DNA of 37,036 nt from an uncultured Planctomycetaceae bacterium (GTDB lineage: Bacteria; Planctomycetota; Planctomycetia; Pirellulales; Pirellulaceae): the NCBI GenBank assembly GCA_903863885.1, contig CAIPEB010000601.1:1-37036 (forward strand). The letters run 5' to 3'. The position numbers and the translations under genes are program-made. Position 1 is the first letter of the stretch, and each line of letters begins with the position of its first letter. A model generated the notes under the pieces. The model worked only from the letters and a program-made list of their open reading frames with translations, searched no databases and was not told the origin of the DNA. Shown here one piece after another: positions 1-9,055 of this stretch.

Positions 1-432
1 CGGGACGCTGAGCGCATCGGGGCCAAGCCGGTCCGGCCCCAGTTCGTCAGCGAATTCCGATTCCGCGAGCAGCCGCGCCGTGCTCAATCCGCGACGATCC
101 CAGATCAGCAATTGCAGATCGGGGCTTCCGTCGAATTCCATCCTCAGCCGCAGGTGCGATTGGTCCGGAGGATCTGCCAGCAGCACCAGTCCCGTCATGC
201 GGGGCTCGTAGACCCATCGGTCGCCGGAGTCGAGCAACAGGACGACACGTTTGCCTGCTCGCTCGACCGAGTCGACTCGGCGGCCGACCAACCGCCGGCT
301 CATGGCATCGATGCGGGGCCGTACGACGATCGGCCGATGCGGGCACGGTGCCCGGCTGAAACGGGCGATCGTCCGCCCGACAACGGCGGCAACCCCCCGG
401 CGCATGGTCTCGACTTCCGGCAATTCAGGCAT
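1..432 (-). CDS. mutM: Formamidopyrimidine-DNA glycosylase, N-terminal part (cut by window edge)
   Basis: Base-excision repair glycosylase/AP lyase for oxidised purines such as 8-oxoguanine. The 144 visible residues begin MPELPEVETMRRG, the diagnostic Fpg start: the proline exposed after Met removal is the catalytic nucleophile and the next Glu is also catalytic. Lys61 in RAGKRVVLLL fits the conserved lysine (Lys57 in E. coli). SHLRLRMEFDG (92-102), WDRRG (111-115) and LGPDRLGPDALS (131-142) follow family order. The ATG at 432 is fixed by the mature N-terminus. The reading frame stays open to base 1, so the helix-two-turn-helix and C-terminal zinc finger lie outside the window. It is divergent from larB, with about 200 bp between them. 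The usual FGR-type segment reads RGLS here, a modest deviation. Confidence 0.93.
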   Translation of the reverse strand, partial: MPELPEVETMRRGVAAVVGRTIARFSRAPCPHRPIVVRPRIDAMSRRLVGRRVDSVERAGKRVVLLLDSGDRWVYEPRMTGLVLLADPPDQSHLRLRMEFDGSPDLQLLIWDRRGLSTARLLAESEFADELGPDRLGPDALSVP

Positions 433-632
433 GGCGCACCTCAGGCACTGCTTGAGCACGGAGCAGCTTCAACTGGACGTTCACCAGTATAGGGAATTCC
501 GTTCACGCAGCGCGTGCCGCGACCGCCGGACAAGTCCGCGCGGCGGCAGAGAACCACCCCTTAAAAAACAGCATTTCGGGGCTCGTGCCGGACGCGACGA
601 CACCCTATCGCATCCCGCCGAGTCTGGCTAAC

Positions 633-1358
633 ATGGAACCCATGAATCCCGGACAAACACACTCAGTCAATCTGGACTTGGACCGCGCCCGGCGCTGCGG
701 TTTTCCCGAGGTCGTATACGGCGAGGGAAAAACCGTGACGACGCTGGCGGACATCTTTCGACACTTGCTGAAGGACCGCATCAGCGTTCTGGCCACGCGC
801 GTGAGCATCGAGAAGGCGCATCAGCTGCTGGAGCGATTTCCGGACGGAACGTACAACGAACAGGCCCGCACATTTCGGATACGCGTGAAAGCCGATACCG
901 CGGATCAGCCCCCGGAAGAGTGCCGAGTGGCGGTGATCAGTGCCGGCACGAGCGATCTGCCGGTCGCCGAGGAAGCACGCGAGACGCTGGACTGGATGGG
1001 CGTCGACGTCACGATGATCCACGACGTGGGAGTGGCCGGTCCTCATCGTCTGCCGGCCCACCTGGATAAATTGCGGGACGTCAACGCTGTCGTGGTCGTA
1101 GCCGGCATGGAAGGTGCCCTTCCGAGCGTTGTGGGCGGGTATGTGGACTGCCCCGTCATTGCGGTGCCGACGAGCGTCGGTTACGGCGCGAATTTCGGCG
1201 GAATTTCGGCTCTCCTGAGCATGCTGAACAGTTGTGCTGCAAACGTGACGGTGGTCAATATCGACGCGGGATTCAAGGGCGGCTACGTCGCCGGCCTGAT
1301 TGCAACTCAGGCCCGCCGGCGGAAAGACGACAGTCGAACGAAACCTCGCGTCGATTGA
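633..1358 (+). CDS. larB: Nickel-pincer cofactor biosynthesis protein LarB
   Basis: LarB carboxylates and hydrolyses nicotinic acid adenine dinucleotide, the first step towards the nickel-pincer nucleotide of lactate racemase-type enzymes. Family signatures read in order: GFPEVVYGEGKT, VAVISAGTSDLPVAEEA, GMEGALPSVVGG, and PTSVGYGANFGGISALL followed by VNIDAGF. The central part belongs to the PurE/AIR-carboxylase fold. Length from the ATG at 633 is 241 residues, normal for the family. A second in-frame ATG is at 642 and a GTG at 585; no Shine-Dalgarno decides, and 633 is a compromise. The stop lies 17 bp before nnrD, suggesting co-transcription. LarC and LarE are not in this window, so the pathway must be completed elsewhere. 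Confidence 0.93.
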   Translation: MEPMNPGQTHSVNLDLDRARRCGFPEVVYGEGKTVTTLADIFRHLLKDRISVLATRVSIEKAHQLLERFPDGTYNEQARTFRIRVKADTADQPPEECRVAVISAGTSDLPVAEEARETLDWMGVDVTMIHDVGVAGPHRLPAHLDKLRDVNAVVVVAGMEGALPSVVGGYVDCPVIAVPTSVGYGANFGGISALLSMLNSCAANVTVVNIDAGFKGGYVAGLIATQARRRKDDSRTKPRVD

Positions 1359-1375
1359 GTTGCCGAGGTGTGGCG

Positions 1376-2263
1376 ATGAGCGATTCCTCCAACGCGGACG
1401 TGCAGCGTCTGCCTCTCCTGCCGAGACGGGCCCTGGACAGCCACAAGGGAGACTTCGGGACCGCGCTGCTGGTCGGGGGTTCGCGCGGTATGGCCGGCGC
1501 CATCGCGCTGGCGGGAATGGCCGCGTTGCGCAGCGGAGCCGGTCGAGTGCGATTGGCCGTGCCGGATCCGTGCCTGGATACGGTGGCGGGTTTCGATCCG
1601 GCCTACATGACGCTGCCGCTGCCCGCCGATGAAGCCGGGCGGTTCTCGGTCGCAGCCCGCCAGGGCATCTCCGAGGCGGCCGAAGCGGCAACCGCCCTGG
1701 GATGCGGGCCGGGACTCGGCCGCTCTCAGCCGTTGTCGGCACTGGTGAACTGGGTTTACCAGGTGCTGCCCAGGCCGGTCGTGCTGGACGCCGACGCGTT
1801 GTTCGCTCTGGCAGCCAACTCGCAGGCGCTGACCGAACCCGGTGGTCCGCGGATCCTGACGCCTCATCCGGGCGAATTCCGGCGTTTTCTTCCCGAGGGC
1901 CGCTGGCCGCGAGGGGACATGGAGGAGGTGGCTATCAAGAAAGCCGCCAAGTGGAAGGCAATCGTGGTGCTGAAAGGGCACCGCACCTTGATCACGGACG
2001 GCCGCGAATCCTACCACAACGACACCGGCAATCCCGGCATGGCCACAGGCGGCACCGGCGATGTGCTGACGGGCGTCATCACCGCGCTGCTGGGTCAGGA
2101 TCTGTCTCCGCTCGACGCAACTCGCCTGGGCGTCTGGGTCCACGGACGGGCCGGTGATCTCGCCGCGGAAGAACTGGGCGAAATTTCGCTGACCGCGACG
2201 GACCTGATTCGATTTCTGCCGTTCGCGTTCCAGCAATTGGCCGCGTTGCGCGCGAAAGAATAA
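1376..2263 (+). CDS. nnrD: ADP/ATP-dependent NAD(P)H-hydrate dehydratase
   Basis: Repairs hydrated NADH and NADPH (the S epimers) by nucleotide-dependent dehydration; ribokinase-like fold, YjeF C-terminal type. The 295-residue protein shows HKGDFG (23-28), GGSRGMAGA (34-42), LDADAL, TPHPGEF and the hallmark NPGMATGGTGDVLTGVI near the C-terminus. The epimerase half (NnrE/YjeF N-terminal domain) is absent, so this is the single-domain form. The ATG at 1376 is preceded by GAGGTG at 1365-1370, which supports it over earlier in-frame starts inside larB. It lies 17 bp after larB and 63 bp before ribF. Both larB and nnrD act on nicotinamide/nicotinate dinucleotides, which may explain the pairing (inference). 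Confidence 0.93.
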   Translation: MSDSSNADVQRLPLLPRRALDSHKGDFGTALLVGGSRGMAGAIALAGMAALRSGAGRVRLAVPDPCLDTVAGFDPAYMTLPLPADEAGRFSVAARQGISEAAEAATALGCGPGLGRSQPLSALVNWVYQVLPRPVVLDADALFALAANSQALTEPGGPRILTPHPGEFRRFLPEGRWPRGDMEEVAIKKAAKWKAIVVLKGHRTLITDGRESYHNDTGNPGMATGGTGDVLTGVITALLGQDLSPLDATRLGVWVHGRAGDLAAEELGEISLTATDLIRFLPFAFQQLAALRAKE

Positions 2264-2326
2264 CATCGAACCGATCGCGGCACGTGGTCCCTGGGAGGAG
2301 TCTGTCGCGAATTGAAGGCTGACGTG

Positions 2327-3280
2327 ATGGAAGAGCAGAACAACGTCGAGGTCGTGCGGGAAATCGCGGATTTTCCTGCGCGTCTGCGTGGCGGCGCAAT
2401 TGCCATCGGGAACTTCGACGGCGTACATCTCGGACACCAGCGGCTCATCCAGCGATTGAAACACAGGGCTGACAGCGTCGGCGGCCCCGCACTGGTCTTT
2501 ACGTTCGAGCCCCACCCCGTCCGCCTGCTCCGCCCGGAAGCCGCTCCCCCGCCTCTGACGTGGACCGACCGCAAGACCGCGCTGCTGGCCGAATACGGCG
2601 TGGATGCCATTATCGCCTACCGCACGGATGAAGAACTCCTTGCCCTGGGAGCGCGCGAGTTCTTTGACCAGGTCATCTGTCGGGCACTTGGAGCCAAGGC
2701 CCTGGTCGAAGGACCGAACTTCTTTTTCGGGCGCAATCGCGAGGGAAACGTCGCGCTGCTGCAGCAGTTCTGCCGGCAGGAACAGATCTCGCTCGAAATC
2801 GTCGAGCCGCTGACGATCGGCACCGAGTACGTTTCGAGCAGCCGCGTGCGAGATCTGATCCGGCAGGGCGATGTTGCCGCCGCCGATGAATTGCTGACGC
2901 GTCCCTACCGGATTCGCGGGATGGTGACTCACGGCGATTCGCGCGGAACCAAGATCGGATTTCCCACTGCGAATCTGGACGCGATCGACACCATCCTGCC
3001 CGCCGAGGGAATCTACGCGGGCCGAGGCATCGCCGACGGTGCGGTCTGGCCGGCCGCCATTCATATCGGGCCCATCCCGACATTCGGCCTGAAGACCGTT
3101 AAGGTCGAGATTCACCTCATCGGGTTCCACGGAATGCTCTACGGCAGCGTGCTCGAGGTCGATTTTCTGGCCCGCCTGCGCGAGATCAAACCGTTTCCGT
3201 CCGTCGACGCATTGAAACAGCAACTGGCCGCGGACGTTGCGGCTGCCGCGGATATCAACCGTAACTACCGAGGCTCCTGA
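2327..3280 (+). CDS. ribF: Bifunctional riboflavin kinase / FAD synthetase
   Basis: Makes FMN from riboflavin and FAD from FMN. The N-terminal nucleotidyltransferase domain carries AIGNFDGVHLGHQ (about 26-38), TFEPHP, and SSSRVRDL as the conserved SSxxR element. The C-terminal flavokinase domain carries THGDSRGTKIGFPTAN, GIYAG, HIGPIPTFG, and LEVDFLARLREIKPF. About 317 residues, the normal size. ATG at 2327 was chosen; in-frame TTG at 2312 and GTG at 2324 are alternatives, and GGGAGGAG at 2293-2300 would fit the TTG start better (11 bp spacing). It follows nnrD by 63 bp in the same direction. No FMN riboswitch was recognised upstream. Confidence 0.94.
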   Translation: MEEQNNVEVVREIADFPARLRGGAIAIGNFDGVHLGHQRLIQRLKHRADSVGGPALVFTFEPHPVRLLRPEAAPPPLTWTDRKTALLAEYGVDAIIAYRTDEELLALGAREFFDQVICRALGAKALVEGPNFFFGRNREGNVALLQQFCRQEQISLEIVEPLTIGTEYVSSSRVRDLIRQGDVAAADELLTRPYRIRGMVTHGDSRGTKIGFPTANLDAIDTILPAEGIYAGRGIADGAVWPAAIHIGPIPTFGLKTVKVEIHLIGFHGMLYGSVLEVDFLARLREIKPFPSVDALKQQLAADVAAAADINRNYRGS

Positions 3281-3458
3281 GACCGTTATTTCCCCGCATG
3301 CGGAGAAAACGCAGTGGCGCAAGCCCGCCGCCTGTCGATCATGTGTGCAACGTGCGCGATGCGGGACTCCGCCGCTGCGAGCCCGGGCCATTGCGGGCAC
3401 TGAACACTCATTCCAATGACTCGACAACGAGTCGCACCCGAACCCCCTGGAGTTGATG

Positions 3459-4454
3459 ATGGCCATCTGTTGGGACGCACTTGCGGACATCGTGACCCGG
3501 CACCCGAGCTTCGTGCTGACCAGCCACATCCGCCCCGACTGCGACGCGCTGGGAAGCGAACTGGCGCTGGCGGAAGGGCTCGAGTCGCTGGGCAAGAAAG
3601 TGCTGATCGTCAACGGCCAGGCCACGCCTCCCAATCTCGCGTTTCTCGACAGGGATCGGCGCATCCGGGCAATCGGCGCCGACGTGCAACCGAGCGAACT
3701 CGCGGAATACGAGGTGCTGATCGTGCTCGACACCAGTGCCTGGGCGCAGCTCGGCCCGATGGCGGAAGTGGTGCGCAACTGGCACGGACGCAAACTGGTC
3801 ATCGACCATCACGCCAGCTCCGATGACCTGGGAGCCGAACGGTTCCACGATACGTCGTCCGAAGCAACGGGCCGGCTGATCCTCGAAGCGTCGCAGACGC
3901 TGGGCATCAAGCTGACGCCATCCATCGCGAGTTCGCTGTACGCGGCCCTCGCGACCGACACCGGGTGGTTCCGCTTTTCTTCGGTCAGCGGCACCACATA
4001 TCGGCACGCGGCGACGCTGGTGGAAGCCGGAGCCGTGCCGGCAGGCATATACAACGAACTCTATGAGCAGGACAACATGGGGCGCGTGCGCCTGCGCGGA
4101 GTGATTCTCTCGCGAATCGCCAGCGAACGGGACGGACAACTGGCGTATACCTTCGTGCACAAGGAAGATTTCGCCAAAGTGGGTGCTCTGCCCAGCGATA
4201 CCGAGGACGTGATCAACACGGTGCTCACAATCGCCGGGACGCGGTTCGCCGTGATCTTCGTCGAGCAGACCGGCGGGGACTTCTTCAAGATCAGCTTCCG
4301 TAGCCGCTGCGAGCTGGATTGCAGCCGCATTGCCGAGCGTTTCGGAGGCGGCGGTCACCGCGCGGCAGCCGGCGCGTCGGTTTCAGGGACCTTTGAGGAG
4401 GTGAAGAATCGGGTGCTGGGCGTCGTGCGCGATGCGATGGACTTGCTGCAGTAG
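3459..4454 (+). CDS. nrnA: Bifunctional oligoribonuclease / pAp phosphatase (DHH/DHHA1)
   Basis: Degrades 2-5 nt nanoRNAs and dephosphorylates pAp to AMP. The DHH domain shows HIRPDCDALGS (His23, Asp27, Asp29), VLDTSAWAQLG (Asp91) and IDHH (Asp116-His117-His118), the Mn-binding residues. The DHHA1 domain ends in the substrate-binding glycine loop FGGGGHRAAAG. About 331 residues, normal for NrnA. Two ATGs are adjacent (3456, 3459) after a TTG; CTGGAG at 3447-3452 is best spaced for 3459. It lies about 180 bp after ribF, so it may have its own promoter. It converges with the hypothetical gene at 4560. Confidence 0.92.
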   Translation: MAICWDALADIVTRHPSFVLTSHIRPDCDALGSELALAEGLESLGKKVLIVNGQATPPNLAFLDRDRRIRAIGADVQPSELAEYEVLIVLDTSAWAQLGPMAEVVRNWHGRKLVIDHHASSDDLGAERFHDTSSEATGRLILEASQTLGIKLTPSIASSLYAALATDTGWFRFSSVSGTTYRHAATLVEAGAVPAGIYNELYEQDNMGRVRLRGVILSRIASERDGQLAYTFVHKEDFAKVGALPSDTEDVINTVLTIAGTRFAVIFVEQTGGDFFKISFRSRCELDCSRIAERFGGGGHRAAAGASVSGTFEEVKNRVLGVVRDAMDLLQ

Positions 4455-4559
4455 GCACGTGCAGGTCGGCCCCCGCCGGATAGAATCCTGCCCCCGCGAG
4501 AGCCGGTTCACGGGCCGCCGCATGCGCACACGCTGAAAGAACCGCCGGTGCGGCGCAAT

Positions 4560-5342
4560 TCAGTCGTCGTTGCGCAGCTGTTCAGATAGCTGTTCAATCC
4601 GGGACTTGAGTTCGGCCAGCATGACGTGCACGTTCGCGGCGTTTGAGAAATGCGGCCGTCGTGATCGACGATCGGCCTGCCCATGAAGCTGCCGCATCTG
4701 CTCGTCGAGCTGCGCCATCACATCCCGCGCCGCACGCTCGCGATGGGCGTCGCTGAGCACGTAAGCCGCAAGGCTGAGCACCAGCCCCGCCTCGCCGGCC
4801 ATGGCCAGCGGCATCTCGATCCGCCAGGGAAGAGTATCGCCGCACGCGGCTGACCATGCGGCCAGCGCGGCAGCCGCGAGAAACAGCAGCAGGCTCGCGG
4901 CCAGCGCCGCCCTAGAACCGATTCGCAGCAGTCTGCGCCACCCGCTGTTTTTGGCAACCGGCCGCTTTTCGACAGCCGGCACGGCCATTCCGGCCGGCCC
5001 GAAATCACTCTCTGACAGCATGCCCGCGTGCCGGGCGTGAATGCGCAGGTTCCGCGCAATCTGCTCGGCGGCGCGAAGGTCCTCGTCCAGGTCCCAGCAT
5101 TGAAAGAAGGTCGGCGAGACGTTCCCCGGTTGCCTGACTTCACTTCGCGAACCGTCGCCGCGAATGCCGACGCGATTCGTGCGCGGGGTTTCAACGACCT
5201 TGTTGACCAGAGCAGCGGGTGTCTGCGGACTCGAAGAATCCACTCGATTCGAAGCCGCCGAGTGGCAGCGGGCGCAACGGATGGTTCCATCCTGCGGCGA
5301 GGCGATGCCAGGAACCTCCTGTTGGCACGCGCGACACCACAT
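4560..5342 (-). CDS. Hypothetical zinc-ribbon membrane protein with C-terminal coiled coil
   Basis: Not recognised as a named family. The 260-residue protein begins with a four-cysteine ribbon (Cys3, Cys6, Cys23, Cys26: CRAC and CARC). A polar region follows with a short conserved-looking stretch, FFQCWDLDEDLRAAEQIARN (about 99-118). Two hydrophobic segments (ALAASLLLFLAAAALAAW and AMAGEAGLVLSLAAYVL) form a probable helical hairpin in the membrane, and a charged, coiled-coil-like tail ends in LKSRIEQLSEQLRNDD. A cytoplasmic ribbon plus membrane anchor plus coiled coil suggests a structural or regulatory role, but no function is assigned. It lies 157 bp downstream of the sugar isomerase in the same direction, so it may be transcribed separately. 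Confidence 0.8.
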   Translation of the reverse strand: MWCRACQQEVPGIASPQDGTIRCARCHSAASNRVDSSSPQTPAALVNKVVETPRTNRVGIRGDGSRSEVRQPGNVSPTFFQCWDLDEDLRAAEQIARNLRIHARHAGMLSESDFGPAGMAVPAVEKRPVAKNSGWRRLLRIGSRAALAASLLLFLAAAALAAWSAACGDTLPWRIEMPLAMAGEAGLVLSLAAYVLSDAHRERAARDVMAQLDEQMRQLHGQADRRSRRPHFSNAANVHVMLAELKSRIEQLSEQLRNDD

Positions 5343-5499
5343 GCAGAGGCCCCCCCGAATGATCTACGCCCCGTCATTGCGCGTCGATATAGGCGCGCCC
5401 ATCGACTGGTATCGGATACCGTGCCACCGGACTGCACGGATTCCGCGGAAATTACCTCCGCAGCGGCACCCGGATCGGCCGGCCACCTCTCCGCAGCGG

Positions 5500-6339
5500 T
5501 CAAATCACGGGGGAAGACTCGCCCATACTGGCCTGGCCGAGGATGCACCGCAGCGAAGTCATGGCGATCTCGCCGAAGGTGCGAGTCGCCACCTGCCACA
5601 ACTGGTGGTTCATCAGCTCGACCGACACATAACCGTCGTAGCCAATCTGCCGCAGACGCTCAACCACGAGCGCCAGCGGCAGGTCGCCATCGCCGGGGAG
5701 AATACGGTGCGAGTCGGTGGCCAGCTCTCGCGGCATTTCCGACAGGTCGCACAGCTGGACGTGGAACAGATGCTCCGCGGCGAGGCAGCCGAGGTCTTCG
5801 TACTTGCTCGGCCCGACCGCGAAATGAAACGCGTCGAAGCAGATGCCGAGGGCCGGATGCCCGATTGCTTCGACCACCGCGACCGCCGTCTGCAGGTTGT
5901 TCAACAGCGGCGCTTTGGCTTGAAACTCGACCGCAATGCGGACTTGGCGCGAGGCGGCGAGTTCCGCGGCCTCGCCGAGCGATCGATGAAGCCGTTCAAA
6001 ATCCGCTTCCGTCGCCGAGCCGGACGCGTCGGGCGCGACGACGAGCGTGGCGATTCCCAATTCGCGGCACAATTCCAGACGCCGCGCGAACAGGTCCCAC
6101 GCCTCGTCGCGCAGCAGGCCGCTGCTCAAGAGCAGACCGCCTTGAAAACTCGCAACCGGCATCGCCATTCCGTTGCGTGCCATCAACTGCCGCACTTCAT
6201 CCAGCGAATGATGCCGCAGGTATTCTTCGAGCTTGGTGAGCCAGATCTCCAAAGCCCGGCATTGTCCCGCAGCGTAGTCTTCGACCTGGCGGGCCAGCGG
6301 AGCGGGCAGCGAACAGACTTGCGCTATAGCCGGTTTCAT
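5500..6339 (-). CDS. Sugar phosphate isomerase/epimerase (xylose-isomerase-like TIM barrel)
   Basis: A cytoplasmic TIM-barrel protein of the AP-endonuclease-2 superfamily, 279 residues, no signal peptide. Likely metal ligands are Glu138 (IAVEFQAK), Asp169 and His172 (CFDAFHF), Gln195 (HVQLCD) and Glu241 (VSVELMN); the loop GDGDLPL (216-222) is typical of sugar isomerases/epimerases and hydroxypyruvate-isomerase-like proteins. The substrate cannot be read from sequence. The stop of sixA is 37 bp upstream, so it appears to be the last gene of the ROK-ppx-ppk1-sixA unit. That tie to a polyphosphate operon is unusual and may mean a role in sugar-phosphate metabolism linked to phosphate storage (inference). 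Confidence 0.85.
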   Translation of the reverse strand: MKPAIAQVCSLPAPLARQVEDYAAGQCRALEIWLTKLEEYLRHHSLDEVRQLMARNGMAMPVASFQGGLLLSSGLLRDEAWDLFARRLELCRELGIATLVVAPDASGSATEADFERLHRSLGEAAELAASRQVRIAVEFQAKAPLLNNLQTAVAVVEAIGHPALGICFDAFHFAVGPSKYEDLGCLAAEHLFHVQLCDLSEMPRELATDSHRILPGDGDLPLALVVERLRQIGYDGYVSVELMNHQLWQVATRTFGEIAMTSLRCILGQASMGESSPVI

Positions 6340-6376
6340 GAGTCGATTTCACCCGCGGGCGTTGTCTCTGCTCCGT

Positions 6377-6859
6377 TCAGGGCGTCCACACACGGCAGAG
6401 CGATCCCCGCACGCCGGGAGCCAGATCCGACCAATGCTCCAGCGGCAGTTCGATCTGGGCGAGGGCCGCCGTCGGCATCGCAGGACGCCCGGGGCCCGTC
6501 AGGATATGGACCATATCCTCGATGCCCGGGTTGTGCCCGACGGCCAGCACGCAGTTCACTTCATCCGGCACCGAGCGCAGGATCCGCATCCAGACCCCGA
6601 CGTCGGCAAGATACAGATCGGGTCTCAAGTCGATTCCGAGTTCGAAGCCACTGGCATCGATCGCCTTTTTTGCGGTCTTGCGCGCCCGCTTGGCGGTCGA
6701 GGAGAGCACGAGGTCGGGCCTGAGTTGTTCCTCGCGCAGAAACTCTCCGACCCGCGGCGCATCGATTTTGCCGCGGTCGTTCAGCGGCCGGTCGTGATCG
6801 GACTGATCGGAATTGTCCCAACTCGATTTGGCGTGCCGCAGCAGCAAGAGGGTCTTCAT
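6377..6859 (-). CDS. sixA: SixA-type phosphohistidine phosphatase (histidine phosphatase superfamily)
   Basis: Small branch-2-like histidine phosphatase of 160 residues. The catalytic RHAKSSW motif places Arg8 and the nucleophile His9; the second active-site His is His109 in AVGHNPGIEDM. SixA of E. coli acts on the phosphohistidine of histidine-phosphotransfer domains or the nitrogen PTS; the substrate here is unknown. The gene sits 30 bp after ppk1. PPK1 works through a phosphohistidine intermediate, so PPK1 itself or a CHAD-type partner is an attractive but untested target. It could also hydrolyse a small phospho-compound, as many members of the superfamily do. Confidence 0.88.
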   Translation of the reverse strand: MKTLLLLRHAKSSWDNSDQSDHDRPLNDRGKIDAPRVGEFLREEQLRPDLVLSSTAKRARKTAKKAIDASGFELGIDLRPDLYLADVGVWMRILRSVPDEVNCVLAVGHNPGIEDMVHILTGPGRPAMPTAALAQIELPLEHWSDLAPGVRGSLCRVWTP

Positions 6860-6889
6860 GGGAATCTCCGGCGAATGGCCGCCATCGCT

Positions 6890-9013
6890 CTAGGCTTCCG
6901 AGCCGGGCGCGCGATGCGGCTCGAACACGGTCGCATGCGACTGCTCGACATTTTCCATCGCGAAACAGGCCTCGCGATAAAGACGCTCCTGGCTCGACAG
7001 CGGCTTCTGGCGTGCCTCCGATTCGACCCGCACATACCGCCCGTCGGGAAGCAGCTTTCGCGCCTTGACCGTGTCGCGGAAGAAGACCTCCATCATGCTG
7101 ATCAGCCGCCGGCGCGCGGCCGAGTCCTCGACCGGAACCAGCAGCTCGACGCGCCGGTCAAGGTTGCGGGGCATCCAGTCCGCGCTGGATATATAGACTC
7201 GATCGTCGCCGCCGTGCTGAAAATACATGATGCGGGCGTGTTCCAGAAAACGCCCGACGACGCTGACCACCGAGATGTTCTCGCTCATTCCCTTGACGCC
7301 CGGACGCAGGCAGCAGATTCCGCGCACGTTCAGGCGGATCGGCACGCCCGCATTGGAAGCTTCGTACAGCGCATCGATCAGCACCGGGTCGACCAGCGAA
7401 TTGAGCTTGGCGATGATCTGCGCCTTCTCGCCCTGCTGTTTGCGTTTGGTTTCGCCTTCGATCAGTTCGAGAACCTGCTCGCGCAGCCCGATGGGCGCGG
7501 CAGCGATCTTGCGGAACTTCTGGGGCTGGGAGTAGCCCGTGATCGCGTTGAAGAAACTCGTGGCGTCCGCCCCCAGCTCGTCGTTGCAGGTCATGAAGCT
7601 GACATCGCTGTAGAGCCGGGCCGTGATTTCGTTGTAGTTCCCGGTGCCGAAGTGAACGTAGCGCTGAATGCCGTGCGCCTCGCGTCTGACGATCACACAG
7701 CACTTCGCGTGCGTCTTGAGTCCCTTGACGCCGTAGATCACCTGGACGTCCGACTGTTCGAGCTGCCTGGCCCACTCGATGTTCCGGGCCTCGTCAAAGC
7801 GGGCTTTCAGTTCCACGATGGCCGTGACGTATTTGCCGCGCTGGGCCGCGCGGGCCAGCGCCGCGACGATCGGGCTCTGACGGCTTGTCCGATACAGCGT
7901 CTGCTTGATGGCCAGCACGTCGGGGTCATCCGCCGCTTCTTCGATCAGCCGCACCACCGGGTCGAAACTCTCGTAGGGATGGCACAACAGGATGTCGCGC
8001 CGCGCGAGCACGTCGAACATGCTCGCCGTCGGATCGACCTCGGGATTGGGCTGGGGCGCCCAGGGCTTGTTGCGCAGCCGGTCGAAGCCCGGCAGGTCCG
8101 TCAACTGCATGAAGTTCGCCAGGGCGAGCGGTCCGGGCACCTTGAACACGTCCTCGTCCCTCACCTCGAGCGTCTTCTGCAGGAAGGAAAGCATCTCGGC
8201 GCTGACGCGGTCGGCGATCTCCAGCCGCACGCAGTCGCTGGTTTTGCGCGCGTCGAGCAGTTCCTGCATGTCGGTCAGCAGGTCCGCGGCCGTGTCGTCG
8301 CGAATGGCAATGTCCGCGTTCCTCGTAATCCGGAACGGCGTGCACTCGACGATCTTCTCGCCCGCAAAGAACCGGTCCGCAAAGCGAGCCACCAGGTCCT
8401 CGAGCGACATGTAGGCATAGCCGCTATCCGCGTGCAGCGTGAGGAACCGCCGGCCGAAATAGCCGAACGGAATCACGGCGAACCGCCACGGCGAGTCACC
8501 CGCTTCAGTTCCCGGCAGCCGCACGCAGACGTTGAGCTTCTGGTTGACCAGGAACGGAAAGTCCTCCGACGAACTGACGGCAATCGGCGTGAGGATCGGA
8601 TAGATCTCGTTCTCGAAGATCTGTTCGGCCAGCACGGACTGCCGCTCGGTCATCTCCCACGACTGAACCCGATGAATGCCCTCCTTGGCCAGCCCCGGCT
8701 CGAGGGACTGGATCAGACACGAGTACTGGTCGGACGTCATCTGATGCGTCCGCTGGCTGATCGCCGCGAGTTGCTGGACGGGATCCAGGCCGGACGGGTC
8801 GCGTTTGGTCACGCCCCGGTTCCGCAGTATCTGCAGGCCGCCGACGCGGACCATGAAGAACTCGTCGAGGTTCGACCCCGTGATCGCCAGGAACTTCAGG
8901 CGTTCCAGCAGCGGATTCGTGCCGTCGGTGGCCTCGTCCAGCACGCGCTGATTGAATTCGAGCCAGCTCAGCTCGCGGTTGAAGTACCGAAAGAGTTTCT
9001 TCTTCTTGTTCAT
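6890..9013 (-). CDS. ppk1: Polyphosphate kinase 1
   Basis: Reversibly polymerises the gamma phosphate of ATP into polyphosphate. The 707-residue protein has the full PPK1 layout: N-terminal helical domain (YFNRELSWLEFNQRVL), middle domain (FFMVRVGGL), and two PLD-like catalytic domains. His435 in LKTHAKCCVI and His454 in RYVHFGTGNYNE fall at the same numbers as the two autophosphorylation-essential histidines of the E. coli enzyme, as counted from this start. The C-terminal domain includes RGICCLRPGV and YISSADWMPRNLDRR. The start ATG at 9013 precedes MNKKKKLF. It lies 42 bp downstream of ppx and 30 bp upstream of sixA, a likely single transcript. Confidence 0.97.
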   Translation of the reverse strand: MNKKKKLFRYFNRELSWLEFNQRVLDEATDGTNPLLERLKFLAITGSNLDEFFMVRVGGLQILRNRGVTKRDPSGLDPVQQLAAISQRTHQMTSDQYSCLIQSLEPGLAKEGIHRVQSWEMTERQSVLAEQIFENEIYPILTPIAVSSSEDFPFLVNQKLNVCVRLPGTEAGDSPWRFAVIPFGYFGRRFLTLHADSGYAYMSLEDLVARFADRFFAGEKIVECTPFRITRNADIAIRDDTAADLLTDMQELLDARKTSDCVRLEIADRVSAEMLSFLQKTLEVRDEDVFKVPGPLALANFMQLTDLPGFDRLRNKPWAPQPNPEVDPTASMFDVLARRDILLCHPYESFDPVVRLIEEAADDPDVLAIKQTLYRTSRQSPIVAALARAAQRGKYVTAIVELKARFDEARNIEWARQLEQSDVQVIYGVKGLKTHAKCCVIVRREAHGIQRYVHFGTGNYNEITARLYSDVSFMTCNDELGADATSFFNAITGYSQPQKFRKIAAAPIGLREQVLELIEGETKRKQQGEKAQIIAKLNSLVDPVLIDALYEASNAGVPIRLNVRGICCLRPGVKGMSENISVVSVVGRFLEHARIMYFQHGGDDRVYISSADWMPRNLDRRVELLVPVEDSAARRRLISMMEVFFRDTVKARKLLPDGRYVRVESEARQKPLSSQERLYREACFAMENVEQSHATVFEPHRAPGSEA

Positions 9014-9055
9014 TCGGCTGGGATTTCCGGCAGGCGGACGGCTCGGCGAAGGCCG

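Noticed and set aside
1307-3802. 831-codon open frame on the minus strand
   Set aside because: It is antisense to nnrD, ribF and the start of nrnA and shows no recognisable domain.
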